From assembly GCA_014529385.2 (NCBI GenBank), contig CM043943.1:101599855-101663854 (forward strand): DNA of 64,000 bases, in the 5' to 3' direction. This document shows, piece after piece, positions 1 to 12,060 of this stretch. Numbering within the stretch: the stretch's first letter is position 1; every line of letters starts with the position of its first letter. Position numbers and translations under genes: made by a program. Source of the DNA: Adiantum capillus-veneris. Lineage: Eukaryota; Streptophyta; Polypodiopsida; Polypodiales; Pteridaceae. Under the pieces are notes generated by a model. That model was not told the origin of the DNA. It was given only the letters and a program-made list of their open reading frames with translations, and did no database searches.

Positions 1-68
1 GATTCTATTTTTGATTCTCTTGTGATGTGACAACTCCGTCTGGAATCTAGAGAATCAAAAATAGAATC
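1..68. repeat. 20-bp inverted repeat (hairpin) at window edge
   Basis: Bases 1-20 (GATTCTATTTTTGATTCTCT) recur as an exact reverse complement at 49-68, leaving a 28-base loop. The structure touches the left edge, so it may extend outside. It could be the centre of a foldback or MITE; no target duplication can be judged. Confidence 0.75.
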
Positions 69-239
69 TTTCAAAATATGAGGAATCTCATGGTGTGCTA
101 TATATGATTAGAAAGAGCTTGAAGACGAGATTCTAATTGTCAAATCTCCGCCAAGTTTAGAGTTGATTGCAAAAATTTTACCGCACGCCCGTTCTGGACA
201 TGAGAGAGGAAGTCAAACTCCTTATAGGGCCCCTTTGTG

Positions 240-1120
240 AGTCCAAATTTTCCCTAATGGTTAAGATATAGACATGTGCTTATAGATCTATCTCAACACG
301 AGGCCAATGGTAAAGGGGCCCAAATGAGAGATGGTCTATCAAAGAGCGAGGTTAACAAATGGAGCATAAGACCTTAGGGTTAGCTTAATTGAAGACCTCC
401 AATAATGTGTGTAAAAGGACTTTGACCTTAGGTAAGGTAGGGCTGAGCTTGAGGCGCAGAAACCCGACCCAGCTCGAGGTGCTTGTCCTGCATGCCATGC
501 TTGATGACTAAGGTGCTTGATGATTGAGGTGCTTGATGATTGAGGTGCTTGAGATGCTTGAGGTGCTTAATTATTGAGATTCTTGAGGTGCTTAATTATT
601 GAGATGCTTGAGGTGCTTGACATGCTTGAGATGCTAGGGTTGCACTTGAGGTGAGAACCCAACCCAGCCCAAGCTTCAAGTGCTTATGAGCCATGCTTGT
701 GGTGGGAACTGGGCCTATGCATGAGGGGCTTGAGGTGTCAAAAAGTCAAAGACTCAATCCCTACAAGGAGGGGGCGAGCCCTACATGAGGGGGGATGAGA
801 GAGAACACCCACACACTCACACAAGGCATGCATGGTACAAAGAAAGCAAAAGGGACACTTGTCAAGTTCCTCCTCATGTTGCTCTCATGGTGTGCCTAAA
901 GCCTATTGGTTGGCCACCCAAGGGGTCCAATAATAATTTAGGAGATTTAATTAAATAATTTAGCATTTATCTAGCCGTCTCTCTCAAAGGGGAAAGGGGG
1001 ACACTTGTCTCAAGGCTACCCTTGCTGCTTGTAATGCCTCCTGCTTGTGATTGGCTAGGCCTGGAGGGGTCCAATGAGCTTCAAGCATGAGCTACAAGGG
1101 GGGGTCGACACAAGCAAGCT
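240..1120 (+). repeat. Dispersed repeat D, plus orientation
   Basis: This block reappears in reverse orientation at 22370-23057 and 18355-18470. Landmarks common to both are a tract on CTCAACACGAGGCC (about 292), ACCTTAGGGTTAGC (about 372), the minisatellite built on TTGAGGTGCTTGA, a tract giving GGCACACCATG on the other strand (near 890), and CAAGGGGGGGTCGA (near 1096). Similarity stops near 1120. It has no convincing ORF. It could be a solo LTR or a non-coding element; its class is unknown. Confidence 0.65.
484..640 (+). repeat. Minisatellite of GAGGTGCTTGA(T/G) units
   Basis: Short imperfect tandem units based on CTTGAGGTGCTTGA and TTGATGATTGAGGTG repeat here. The inverted copy at about 22820-22950 has the complementary CAAGCACCTCAAGCA units with a different unit number. 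It is part of repeat D. Confidence 0.7.
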
Positions 1121-1944
1121 AGGGGGTTTCTTAGGGGGTATACTCACCCACACACACTCACAAACACTCTCATTGTATGCTATGCAAAGTGCAAGAGCTC
1201 CCTCTCCTTCTCCAAGCAAGTAGAGGCTGAGAGCCTGCACCAACACTCTTGGATATTGAGTGCAAATCCAACCAAGAGCCATGATTTAATTCTTAAGCTT
1301 TCCATCTCCTTCTTCTTCATTACTATGCTATTATGTATGCTAGCAACAAGAGTTATGATAAGTGAGTAACTAATTATTTCTCCTACGAAATGTTTCTTCC
1401 TCCTCTTCCCTACCCTCATTCCCTGCTAGCTCTCTCCACCTTCGAAGGTGTTTGAGGTCTTGGGACTGAGGTTTGGGATAGTTAGATCCTTCTTCAAGTT
1501 TATGTTATGTTTGTGATGCATGAAGCTTTCCATCTTCATTGCATCACCTAGGTCACAAGGAACACAAAGATTGTATTGTAACAAGTCTCTCTTAATGGGA
1601 GAAATCATAATACAAATGCCTATTGGAGGGGGGACCGGCTCCACATAAATCTGGTCCTCAACTATTGTCATGTTCTTTAAATTCTCTCTCTTGCAAAAGT
1701 ATTGTTCATGCCAAGTTAACTAATTGCTATGATTATGTTGTTATCTTCAATTATGTTCACCCGCTATGCTCACAAAGTCATTTCTCAAAAGTACTCTCAT
1801 TAATTTCCGCTACTCTCAAATTAAATAGGCCAATTTCATTACAAAACGATTTTTGAATAGTTTATGAGAGAGAGAGAGTATTAGTCATACACAAATGAGT
1901 TGGAGATATCCAGGGAGAAAATATATTCTTTTCACAATACATTA
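1121..1944. other. No gene seen; AT-rich unique-looking sequence
   Basis: Only short ORFs without coding character occur here. There is a small CACA-rich tract near 1148-1165 and a GAGA tract near 1866-1880. I recognise nothing else. Confidence 0.5.
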
Positions 1945-3264
1945 ACACTAGGTTGGTAATGGGACACTTTTATGTCCTGTGAAGTGACCATTTTCCTTGA
2001 ATTATGTCAAGAGTTTTAAAATGGATTTTGAGGTGCTATCTATCTAGAAAGTTGTCTCATGAGCTGAAAAAAACTCGACATTTTTTTGGAATATCAATTC
2101 CATCTTTAACATTGTCCTTACAAAACATTTCACAACCTAAACTGTGTGAAAAAACGGGTCCTATTTTTGGCTTTTTTCAACTTTTTGCAACTATACCACT
2201 CTAGAATTCATGTTTGTGAGGTCTATAATGCTAGAGAACTATCTTTAGTAGTCCTCAACATGTCTTGATGCTTCTAGGGAGAAATAAATATGAAAGTTGT
2301 AAGTTATGACCAAATTACAAAAATTGTCAAATCCTGTTTTTTAGCCAATTTTAGCTCTTCTAGATTTTTTTAGTGGATTTTATGATATCCAAATTCATTT
2401 TTGATTTTCTATGTCGCATATTGTAACATAAAGCTAACATTCCTTGAGTTTTGGGGCACCTAATACCCTATTTTGCATAGTACACAACGATGGTTGATTT
2501 TTTCAATTATGGAAGAAAACGAAACATTCTAGTATATCAAGTAGATATTTTTCAATATTGTTAGTTTCTTGTGACAACTACATGAATTTTGTAGGTAGTA
2601 ACCATATCTAGTCATAAGGATCAAATTTGGCTAGATATTGAATAGTTTCTATGGGATTCTACAACTCATAATATTCAACCCAATTTTTTCATGTTTGTTG
2701 TATTTAACACTTCATCTTTGTCCCCAAGATTCCCCTTGGTAAGAGATGTATTATTCTTTTGACATGCTCCATGGATCCTTATGAACATAAAGAACAATAG
2801 GGAACTAAGAAAACATGCATATATTATTTGTATTGAACGTGGCTATAGAAACTTTGATGATAAGTTTGCAGAATGGTAAAAATTCAACATTTTTGTACCT
2901 ATTTATTTTGGAAAACAAAAAGTAGTGAGTGAGAAGCAATCATTTGTTCTCATCACCAACCCATTGAAGTTGACTAAGGAATTTATCTCAAGTCCTACAA
3001 AAATCCCTAATCTTATTTTTATGCAACAAAACGTAAGAAATGACTGTTTGATGAAAATTCACTGGTCCATTAACTTTGGAGGCTTGGTGTCACCAAAAGA
3101 TGAGAAATTTTACAAGTTTCTTATTTTTTCCATGTTTAGTAGGCCTTGAACTATAACCTCATGAAAGGATTTTACAAAATGAGTGGATCTACTATGGTTT
3201 TGGAGGTTTTTTTCAAAACCCTGAAAGGACACTTTTAAGTCCTGTTAGGTTACCAACCTAGTGT
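1945..3264. mobile_element. Non-coding TIR element, about 1.3 kb, TA target duplication
   Basis: The ends are exact 15-bp inverted repeats: ACACTAGGTTGGTAA at 1945-1959 and its complement at 3250-3264. TA flanks both sides (1943-1944 and 3265-3266). Just inside each end lies a small foldback (GGACACTTTTATGTCC at left, a related GGACTTAAAAGTGTCC on the complement at right). The interior is AT-rich with no transposase. The TA duplication suggests a Tc1/mariner-type non-autonomous element. The ends could also be read as starting CACTA (En/Spm), but no matching 3-bp duplication is present. Confidence 0.65.
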
Positions 3265-3266
3265 TA

Positions 3267-4559
3267 AAGCTGTATTTAGTGATAATCATTGAATTAAAGA
3301 TCATTTGTCTGTAGATTATAAAGTAAACACGTAGTCAAAATTGTTATTTTCATCAATATAAATGTTTTATTTTCATGTGTTTTAGCTTAGAATACATGGA
3401 CAAGCTTAAAATAAGTTTAAAAAGTCGTGGAGACCTAAAAATAAGGCTTTTATGAGTTGCAACCTTTCAGCTAAAGAAAGACGTTTTTCACAATTCTGTT
3501 TATGTAACCTTGTAGACCAGACTTGTTTTCGTTATTTTGAGTACCTGGAAGCCTATATTTTGAGTGCGTATGACAAAGTTATGATAGAAAAAAATTGCCA
3601 ATAGCAGCAGGGTAGCCTACAAGCAGCAACAAATTAGCTTACAAACAGAGATACACAGATATTATCTCATTTGTTTCATCCAATCAAGAAGTGATTTCAC
3701 TCTTTTATGATGGTACAAAATGATGTTTTGAATTTTACTATCATGTTGAATTGGTTGCACAAGTATGTTCTTTTGGCTATTTTGTAGACGATGCAGAAAC
3801 CAATGTGTGAAACAGAATCTGTGCAAGGTGTCATGATATTGGGATTGTGATCATGTTGCGATTCCGATTATGATTGTTGTTGCCATCAAGAAATTGAGAG
3901 TGTGATTGTGATTGAAATTCAGAGTGAGAGTGTGATTGAGATTCAGATTGAGATAGCTCCGGGGTGGTCGAGAAGTTATGAAACCAGCTATGCTCCTCTA
4001 TAATGATTATCTTACGTCCATACAGACTCTTTATTTTGCTCGTCAATCTATTTTTCTCTCCCATGTCGTGTCACATTTACGCCTCATGTTAGGCGACTTT
4101 GTTGCTCGTTTGATCGGGCTTTGTGTTGTTTCCTCAACTCTCATTCCCTAATTTTGCTAGGAGCAGCCGAAATCCACTCTAGAGGAGAGCTCGCATTACT
4201 ACATGAATCATTGTTTGGGCTTTGTTCATTCAGATCATCGCTCAGCTCCTCTACCAACCACAACCCTCACTCGGCCCTCTGCAAACCACAATGCACAATA
4301 CCACTCCATGCATAGCTTGAAATGAAAATACCACCTTAGATGTAGCCAGGCTTGGCCATGAAACAAACTTCACTTGCTATCCTCCTCTTGAGAGATACCT
4401 GAGCATACACACTCGTCCTGTAAGAGATGATACACTCGAATAATCGTTAGGCTCAAAGCAAGGCTCAAGCACAAAGTCACAATCAAGTGCTAAGTGATGC
4501 TTCCATGATCTTACGTGATATAAGAAATCAATTATGGCTAGTGATTACAAAAAATGGGT
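3267..4559. other. No gene seen; short GA-rich repeat inside
   Basis: Mostly AT-rich sequence with no ORF that looks coding. Bases about 3890-3955 are a short imperfect repeat of GAGTGTGATTGAGATTCAGA-like units, which creates an artefactual Ser/Gln/His-rich minus-strand ORF. Confidence 0.45.
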
Positions 4560-4910
4560 TTCATAGAGAGAAATCTGTTAAAAATAGGTGAGAAAATCCA
4601 CCCACAAGGAGCTTTGGACGGCTTACCATATGGCAAAAAATATATAATTGCTATATATTTTACTAGTTTCAATACACACATCTAGCAAAAGTGCACACTA
4701 GTAGGTGTGAGAATACTCCTAGATGCATCAAGTAGCAATCTTTTTACCATATAGTAAGCTGAGTAGCTATATGGTAAGATAGTTGCTAGATGAATCAAGA
4801 GAGTACAAGCTCACTTGCTAGTTTGAGATGTGTTCGGAAGCTAGTAATACATCTAGCAACTCAAAGATATGACATAGTAGTTCATCTAGTAACTTCATAA
4901 CAAAACGTGG
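4560..4910. repeat. Degenerate TTACTATATAGTAA-type repeats
   Basis: Several short segments contain TACCATATAGTAAGC, TATATGGTAAGAT and CTAGCAA motifs. They resemble the 61-bp tandem array at 20620-20960. The flanking sequence with ACAAGGAGCTTT also has an inverted relative near 21055. The copies are too diverged to define a unit here. Confidence 0.4.
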
Positions 4911-5280
4911 TAATCCTCCTAACCCTACTGAATGTGTCTCCTAAAATTACCTCAACAGCCCTACCTTCTACTGAAATTCCTCATCCTACAACCTGTGAAA
5001 TCCACACTTTCAAATAATCAATCAACCCATGGCACTTGAAACAATCCACAACAAGAGACATGACTCACAAGTAACATGAACCACTACACACCCACACAAA
5101 ACTATGGCCGGATGTATTGTGCCCGGCTCACAATCAACTTATAAAGCCTTTGGCCTTATAAAACAGTGGTCATACACTAGAATTCAATACTAGACGACTC
5201 CCACATGCAATAGTGCAGATCCATAAGAAATCTCCCCATCGCATACATCAACCCACGATGCAAGCTGCAAATTCCACCTG
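4911..5280. other. No feature seen
   Basis: AC-rich, AT-rich sequence without coding character. It could be the downstream flank of the possible minus-strand exons. Confidence 0.4.
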
Positions 5281-6176
5281 CTACTCCACAACCAAACCAC
5301 AAGGGGTTACCCTTGCAAACTCGCATTCTCGGCCTCGTGGGCAATTCCGATAATGGCGAGCATGCTGATATGAAAGCTTCAGAAGAGCCAACTCCAAGTC
5401 TCTCACATCCAATCCTAACAAATTACCATTAATACAAATGACAATGTTATAAAGAATCAAATGACAACATGCGCAGGCAGTATCACGCATGTAGTTTTAT
5501 AGTCGTTCATAAAACTAGAGCTACTAACATACTAGCATCATGTCCCATCTCCACTAGATTGGATGTTGCATCTGGCCCATCCTTACTAGATGACAGCAAA
5601 TGCAAATGCTTGGCCGTATTTCTTGTGCGTATCCCAAAATCCGGATTAGCACCAGGCCATACACTCCGCATCTCCCTGTTATTTTCACCATGGAACATGC
5701 ACACATCAAACCCAGATATAAGAGCAAATTCTTGTATCATACACAACTACGCATAAGCAAAACAAGACAAAGAGACATCACAGGCCTTAAAAATGTGCGG
5801 GCGGCATTTCTACTATAACGAGGAAGGTTTTCTAGCGCTCGCTTAAGCTCTACATAATCTGGAATGCGCTTCAAAGTGCATATTTCGCCACCATTCTCAA
5901 TGCGCAAAGCAAGTGAAATTTTTTGTAGTCGGGAGGCTATCCTGTAACACACACAAAATTTTTCCATTGAAAAGGAATGTATCATAAATACACAAATAGG
6001 GCTATTAATATGTCCAATAGAATCACAAGACGTAGTTTGAGACGAATTTTAGTGCGTCAAAGCATTAAATTGCTTCACAAAATTCACCTGTGATTGTGCA
6101 TCACATCTTGAAAAGCTTCCTCCAACTCACTTTGGTAAATACCCAACACATCCACTATCTTAGAAATGCCCATACT
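5281..6176 (-). pseudogene. Possible spliced host gene fragment, unrecognised
   Basis: On the minus strand, an exon at 6176-6088 has AG before it (TTGCAG) and a donor after it (CACAG/GTGAATT). A second exon starting at 5941 follows an acceptor (TGTTACAG). The 89-base first exon ends two bases into a codon and the second supplies the third, so the frame carries across the intron. The peptide is non-repetitive and coding-like, with segments such as GISKIVDVLGIY and KRIPDYVELKRALENL. Further open stretches at 5746-5507 and 5490-5281 may be later exons, but their boundaries are unclear. No start codon or known domain was found. It may be a captured or decayed gene piece. Confidence 0.35.
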
Positions 6177-6522
6177 CTGCAATTTCTGTTTCAAAAAGTT
6201 GAGAATTCATATGACCTTGAGATGCAACACCCGTGAGATAATTTTGTTCTAGAATCCCTTCGCAAAGCATGCACATGCACTCATGAATCAAGCATAGAAT
6301 GCACATCCAGCATACGCTTGGATTCTAGAGGCGACGGAAGCAAAATTGACACCATGCAAGAGCTTCATACCTTTTGTTCAGGGATCTGAGTGGATGGGGA
6401 TGAGGGGAAGCCCTAATTTTAGGGATGCATCATCAACAGAGAGCATTTAAATTCACAATAACATAAATGGGTCGATATACCCACACATGTATCTGCATTT
6501 AAAATTGATAGATATTATATGT

Positions 6523-7386
6523 CTATGCTACACATACATAATCCATCATCAAATTCCACTTGGGGGCAATGTTGCCACAATCACAGTAGACCCACCAAGG
6601 TAATCTAGGATCATGTAGCCATTCACGAAGTGGCCTGTGGTAGTGTAGGTAGGAAAGTCCAAGCCATAGGGTGGATGGTTCGCTTTCGCAGTGTGCGCAA
6701 CCCATTAACAATATCATGTGGAAACATTACAAATGTTCAAGGCAGTTTTGCTTCTACAAAGGCAAAATTCTATCAGAACCACATACCTGAAGTTGATGGG
6801 GAGATAGAAGTCATAGGCAGTCTCGGAGTCGCTCAAGTCAAGTATTTGGCTGTTGTACTCGATGTAGTGACGATCGAGAAATGAGAAAAGCATATGTTGT
6901 GGCTGCTAAACATTTGTTGTGTCTCTCATCTATATCTACTCGGTATGTCCTTGATCATCAATGCGGTCCTCAGTTGTCTAAGAATCACCTCCCCTTTCAT
7001 CATCCTCAAATTGAGGATGTCCTTTGAGCTTCAGATACTTTTGAATGGCTCCACATCTGTCGGAGGCAGGAAAACTACAAAAGCATCATCGGTGCCACAA
7101 ATGTGGCTCGTGTATGACCACATGGTACATCTTCAAAGGCGATCTTACAATTTCTCCTTGGACCGGCGATAGCACCTTTCATATGATTCACAACATAACC
7201 TCTTTCATGTTTAAAGTAGCATCCCCGACACCTTGAAATGGCACCATCTGGACCTAAGATAGCATTGGGCAACACAATCGCACTCCTATTTGGGAAGGGC
7301 ATAATGTTTCCTCCTGAATTCCATTCATGTTGGGGAGGTATGACCATGCCATCCACTGGAAGGAAGGTCCATCTTTGATGGACCAT
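6523..7386 (-). pseudogene. Decayed hAT-like transposase remnant
   Basis: The minus-strand ORF at 7386-7075 has a BED-finger-like arrangement: CRGC, then a His in VVNHMKGAIAG, then RNCKIAFEDVP. This is the order seen in plant hAT transposases. Lower on the same strand, 6717-6523 has a DPRLPWWVYCDCGN segment resembling the WW..YG region of the hAT C-terminal dimerisation domain. The stretch between is full of stops and too short for a catalytic core, so at best this is an internally deleted relic. Both similarities are weak; no TIRs were found. Confidence 0.3.
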
Positions 7387-7911
7387 GCATTAGTTGCATG
7401 TGAACAAGAGGATTCATAGCCCTGACTAGGCAAGATTGATTGGGTATGTTTTTCATTGGTCCTCCTTGCCTGCAAAGCTCTATCTTAACACATTTCCCAC
7501 ATACCTGTTTGCCATTTAAGGCAGCCCATACAGCTTCTACAAAATTGTGCTGCATCACCAAGCCTGCCATTTGCAGGGTGGCTCGCAGGGGAGGCGTGAA
7601 GCGTATTAGTGGCCTCATCTACGAGGAGATGCATGGTGTTCTCAAGATCTTCTTGGAGAATGTCATTCGGGATGCAGTTACTTACATAGAGCATGCCTAT
7701 CGCAAGACAGTGACTATCAGAGCTTCTTGCACCTCCCCCATATCCCCTGCACGGTCGAGAGATACAGAGCGTAGGGATTTTCTCTGCAATTGCTCGAAAT
7801 CTTCGGAATAGGCATAATCTTTAAGTCCGCAGGTTTCGCACTTCTTGTGTCAGGCCATTGTCTAAGTTCTTGGGCTCAAAAAAACCAATGTGAAAAAACC
7901 ACCTTGTTCGC
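7387..7911. other. No supported gene; flank of gag fragment
   Basis: Overlapping short ORFs occur on both strands, and none has a recognisable domain. This may be a continuation of the hAT-like relic or unrelated sequence. Confidence 0.3.
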
Positions 7912-8629
7912 CCTTGTGAATGTATATCAAAGTTCATTTGTGATCTTGCCTCGAATTCTTCAATAGGAGGTAAGATCTCATTTTTCTCTTTTCTCGTGCT
8001 ATTCATGTGGTAACTCACCCTGTTAGCTTCGTTGGCCTCATGGATTTGCTTCCAAAGATCATCTAGACCGTTACAATCCTTCCCCATTTTTGCCAATGTT
8101 CTAGACTAGAACCCGTCACTTGCCTCATCTGTTGTATTTGGCACTATGATAGGTTCTCCCCTAGACTCATAAGCATTCGCGAGTCTTTCCTTCGTTTCTA
8201 CTTGTTTTTCTAAAGTTGGTTTGATAGGGGTTGGAGCTGGTACTTCATGCCAATTTGCAAGTTTACCTAGAGGGTTTTCTATCAAAGATTGAGCTGGTTC
8301 AATCATCTTTCTACACATTTCCAACCTCTGTTTTTCTATTTCAGCATATGGATATGCCATCCATCTTTGCTCTTGGGTTTGGTTTTTTTTTAGTCTGGCT
8401 TCTTAAGATTTTAAAATTGCATCTAACTGCTCATTTACCCTGTCTGCCAGTATTGATCCTCCTGATCCTGCACTTTTGGGTTCTGCTATTTCCTTGGGTG
8501 CTATGGTTGCCACAGTGTGTGAGCTTAGGCTAGCTAGATCCTCTAACCCTTCTAATCTATCCTTTGTGTGTTTTAACTCCTCGAATAGAGCAGTTTTCTC
8601 TCATTCTTTCCTGCCTTCTAAACACACTG
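7912..8629 (-). pseudogene. gag: Isolated E-element gag C-terminal fragment
   Basis: This segment is a near copy of the interior of the E gag/PR ORF at 12460-13160. It shares the peptides PYAEIEKQRLEMCRKMIE and MGKDCNGLDDLWKQIHEANE. It has a frame break between the ORFs at 8360-8106 and 8096-7821. On the right it stops abruptly at about 8625-8629, where A-type leader begins with a few bases of shared CTTCT. This looks like a deletion or recombination joint between E coding DNA and A leader. Confidence 0.8.
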
Positions 8630-9506
8630 GTAACCTCAGATTTTCAAAAAAATGCCCAGATCACCCTGTAGACATCCTACACGTAGGATGTCTACTGCTT
8701 ATTTTTTCAGACTGAAGTGTCCCTGATGCTTCCTTATGCTCCCAGTAAGTGCAAGTATGCTTCACAATTGCAAAAACATGCAAAAATCACTCAATTTAAG
8801 CCTTTTCTGAAATTTTACGTTTTCGGACTCCGCCTTTTGGCTTTTGGTCAACAAAAATAGGGAAAAACACTCAAGTCAACATGTTACTAGGGTAAAACCT
8901 ACCCTCTGAACCCACTGGTAACCTCAGTTTTCCCAAATTCCCTGCTAAAAGTACCCTCGAGATATCCTACGCGTAGGATGTCTACTGTCTTAAAATGCAA
9001 ATTTTTTCTGGCAGTAGTATTCCCTATGCTCTATAGAGCTCTCAACAATAATCACAGAAACTTTTGGACTTCAAATCATCTTCCAAACACAATTTACTGT
9101 CTTTCCTACTTAGCGTTTTCCACTTCTCTGATGAGCCTAACAACAAATAAGACATGCATAAAGTACTCTAGATCAGCACAATAAAGATATCCTACTTACC
9201 CTACTCCTACTCATCATGTGAGATGGTGATTTTGATATCTTGGTTGCTTCGTGGTCTCACACGGAGTCTCAAGTCAACCTACCACCACATCTACCACTCA
9301 AACTCCTACTCTCTACACCACAACCTACTACTACCTAATACTACCTACGACGAAGGAACTAGGCCAGACACACGCTCCCTAGACTCCCCTAAGACCAAAA
9401 GAGTCCACCACTCTCCGATCCTATGTAAAAGAATGAATATATCCTAGCAAGCCAGAGGGACCTCTATCCTCAAGGACTAGTCTCGGTCACCTACTTAGGG
9501 CCCTCG
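8630..9506 (-). other. A-element 5' leader fragment with two palindromes
   Basis: This is non-coding sequence closely matching 54810-55690, the leader of the right A copy. It contains two copies of the 22-bp palindrome: 8671-8692 (centre CACG) and 8961-8982 (GATATC variant). In the element's orientation it lies just downstream of the primer-binding site. The rest of the leader is missing. Confidence 0.8.
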
Positions 9507-9524
9507 TCCCCGGTAGCGGCACCA
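9507..9524 (-). promoter_or_regulatory. Primer-binding site, tRNA-Asp type
   Basis: On the minus strand this reads TGGTGCCGCTACCGGGGA. It lies one base past the LTR end. It differs from the plant tRNA-Asp 3'-end complement TGGCGCCGTTGCCGGGG by three substitutions. The right A copy is a better match. Confidence 0.75.
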
Positions 9525-9525
9525 A

Positions 9526-10567
9526 TGCTGGACGGATACGCCGCGACGGACATCAGCATAGCGAGAACTCACCTAACATATAACGTCAACTGAGGACGGA
9601 GCTCTACCCGTAGGCGCGTGGAAGCAAGCAAAGGGTGTCAACCTCTACTCGACCGACTAATGACTACTTCCTACAAAGATATCAAGTCTACATGCCATCG
9701 GTTCTGTGAATGTGAGAGTCTCCTATGATGCTACCGCAAGCCAAATGCCCATTAGACGTTCTCAAAACGTTACGAAACTTGAGGGATATCCTATCAACAC
9801 CAATAGGCCACTCTCCCTAAGGTCCGTGACCAAAAAAATCTACCCAATACCCTCCGTGCAGAAAAGGCGTAGGATGTGTGGCCGATTTTTGTAGGTCGAC
9901 GTTTTCAAAAACTAAAGTGCCTAATGTGTATCTCTACTCGCTCTGATCGCGTGGATATGCTGGAATGCAAAAACGAACAATAGTTACTCACCGAAACTCC
10001 AAAAGTAGCTCGCGGGTGAATCTGCCAAAACACAGACGGACGCGCGTGATGTAATCATCAACGCGTAGCTCTCCTCGTGGGCAACACACTACTGCTTTGC
10101 ATTTGCGATTCCGACCACCGTAGCTCCTATAGCACACACACACACACTCTCTCACTCTCTCGCAATCTCCCAACGACACAGAAGATCAGATTATTAGAAG
10201 TCTCTTTACAAAGCTTTAGGTTTTGTCTTATATACTAAGACTTAGAAAACCTAATGTCCGACCAAAATGACCTGATTTGTCCCTAGGCTTCTATAGAGCT
10301 TAATTACAACAATGTGAGCTGGCTTTGCTCATCCAACAAGCATATGTGGCCAAAATACAATTGCCGACTTAAAATATGAAGTTCCCGTAAACATTACAAA
10401 AGTGGCCGTAATGGCTCAAAATAATAACAAGATATTCGATGATGTCCATGACCTTGTATCTTCACATTACAACATCCATCTTTGTCTTCATCACTTCATC
10501 AGCATCTTTATTTGGAATCTTTAGAGAATCTTTGTGGAAGCGTTGTTGAAAGGTTGATCTGTCAACA
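9526..10567 (-). mobile_element. A-family LTR, left copy (5' LTR of truncated A)
   Basis: The left end reads TGCTGGACGG (TGTTGGACGG in the other copies) and the right end is GTCAACA, giving TG...CA ends. It is about 1042 bp. The primer-binding site on its left marks it as a 5' LTR of a minus-strand element. TTATATA at 10228-10234 is a minus-strand TATA box candidate. Its right flank CAACTCCTTTGAGG is E polymerase-linker sequence, exactly as at the right copy (62474/62475). Confidence 0.9.
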
Positions 10568-11600
10568 CAACTCCTTTGAGGTCTTTGTATGACCATGCAA
10601 ACACATCTTTATATTTCTTGAGGAGTTGTGTTAGCCGTTCTTCTTCTTCAGGATCTAAATTAGTTGCTATACAGACCGGCTGAGGCTCTTCACCTTGTTC
10701 AACGAGGTCTATCCGTTTAGCATTTTCCGGTCCATCGTAAGATTCTTGGTTTGTTCTTTCCTTGACTGGTGGTGTCATTATGATTTTTATGTCCTGGATG
10801 GTGAATTTCAGATAGTGTGATGGTACATTCATGTTTCCTTTTTTTGACTCCCCTTTTCCATCACTATCTCCCTCAGTAGTCCATTCTTGTTGTAAAGACC
10901 GTTTCAGTTCTTGGTATTTCTTTTTACGGTCCAGTTTGGTCCACTCTGGGTCTTTTGTTGTTTCTTTTTTTTTATTTTTGAGATTTTTGTGATTTTGTTT
11001 CTGTTTTAGCTTTCCGTACTTGTCTTATTTCCGCTCGCGTTCCTTCCCTTCGAACTTTTGAGAATCTTCCTGATATTTAATCTTTTACACAATCCTCTGC
11101 TTTGAGAAGCATAAGATACTGAGTCTTACCTTTTATCCTAGGCATCAGGTTTTCTCTCATTTTGTTTCCTACTCGTTTTCTCCTATAGCGTTCCTAGCGT
11201 CTAGGGTGTTGATTAGCAAAATCATAAAACTTGATATTCTTTGTTTTCTCCCCATGCTCACTTGAGTTGTCTGAACACTCGTTATCTGCTTTGTTATTTA
11301 GCTCCAGATGCTCAGAGGAGTTATAAAACTCTTCTCATTCTGGTGGTTCTACCATCTCATCTCCTCTTGGTATAAGGCTTACCACGTAATAGGGTAGCAC
11401 ATCATATCCATCCTTATCGCAAAATTTTATTGTTGGACTATTTGTAATGGTACAAACATCCAATGTTGCCACTATGTGTTCCCATACCAGAGGTTCCAAG
11501 GCATCTTCAGGAAAAGGTTGCAGAATATAATCCTTATCCTCAATCGCTCTTTCTAAGATGCATTTGTCTCTTTTTAAGCTCTCACAATGTAAAGCTCCTC
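10568..11600 (-). pseudogene. pol: E element PR-RT linker, truncated by A LTR
   Basis: The minus ORF ending at the LTR carries LTQLLKKYKDVFAWSYKDL. This is the conserved segment just before the RT domain in plant Ty3/gypsy elements. Translation runs into the LTR at 10567. Bases about 10761-11249 are present here but missing from the right copy near 62660. The rest toward 11600 is frame-disrupted acidic linker. The RT, RNase H and integrase of this copy are not in the window to its left. Confidence 0.75.
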
Positions 11601-11619
11601 ACATCCATAGCTCTTTTTG

Positions 11620-12060
11620 TTACCCTAACCATGCTGGGAGTTTTGTTTTTGCGCCCGTAGCTAAATCAAACTCTTCCACTAGTTTCTGGTTCACATCCTT
11701 GTAAATATGGTCTTTCAGGTGTATTTTGGTTGTTGTCTCGCCATGTCTGAGGTATATGTGTTCGTAACCCCAATCCTGGACTATCTTTAATTGTCTCATG
11801 AATGGTCTTGCTAAGATGATCTCATAATTGTTCTTTTTGTCGAAATCGACTATTGCAAATGTATGCTCATACTCAATTCCGCATGAAGTGACAATCACTT
11901 TTTCTAAGCGTCCTAGAGGCTTCTCCATGAATCCATCTGCCAATTGCAATTTCATTCTGGTAGCTCTCAAAGCTGGTTTTCCCTATTTTTTCCAGATTTC
12001 CTTGGTGGCTATAGCAACTCCTACTCCACTGTCAAGAATAGCTTTGGAACCTACTCCTTG
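11620..12060 (-). pseudogene. PR: E element aspartic protease (retropepsin) domain
   Basis: On the minus strand the catalytic-type segment ILDSGVGVAIATKEIW lies at the end of the long ORF (12060-11983). After one in-frame TAG at 11983-11985 the domain continues at 11970 with a G-rich flap region and NNYEIILARPFMRQLKIVQDW, matching the family's ILG/A-R-PW motif. The D-S-G triad is intact, but the stop would separate it from the second half. It would process the Gag-Pol polyprotein. Confidence 0.8.

Noticed and set aside
1945-3264. CACTA (En/Spm) element
   Set aside because: The ends contain CACTA but the 3-bp flanks do not match, while TA flanks do; no transposase.
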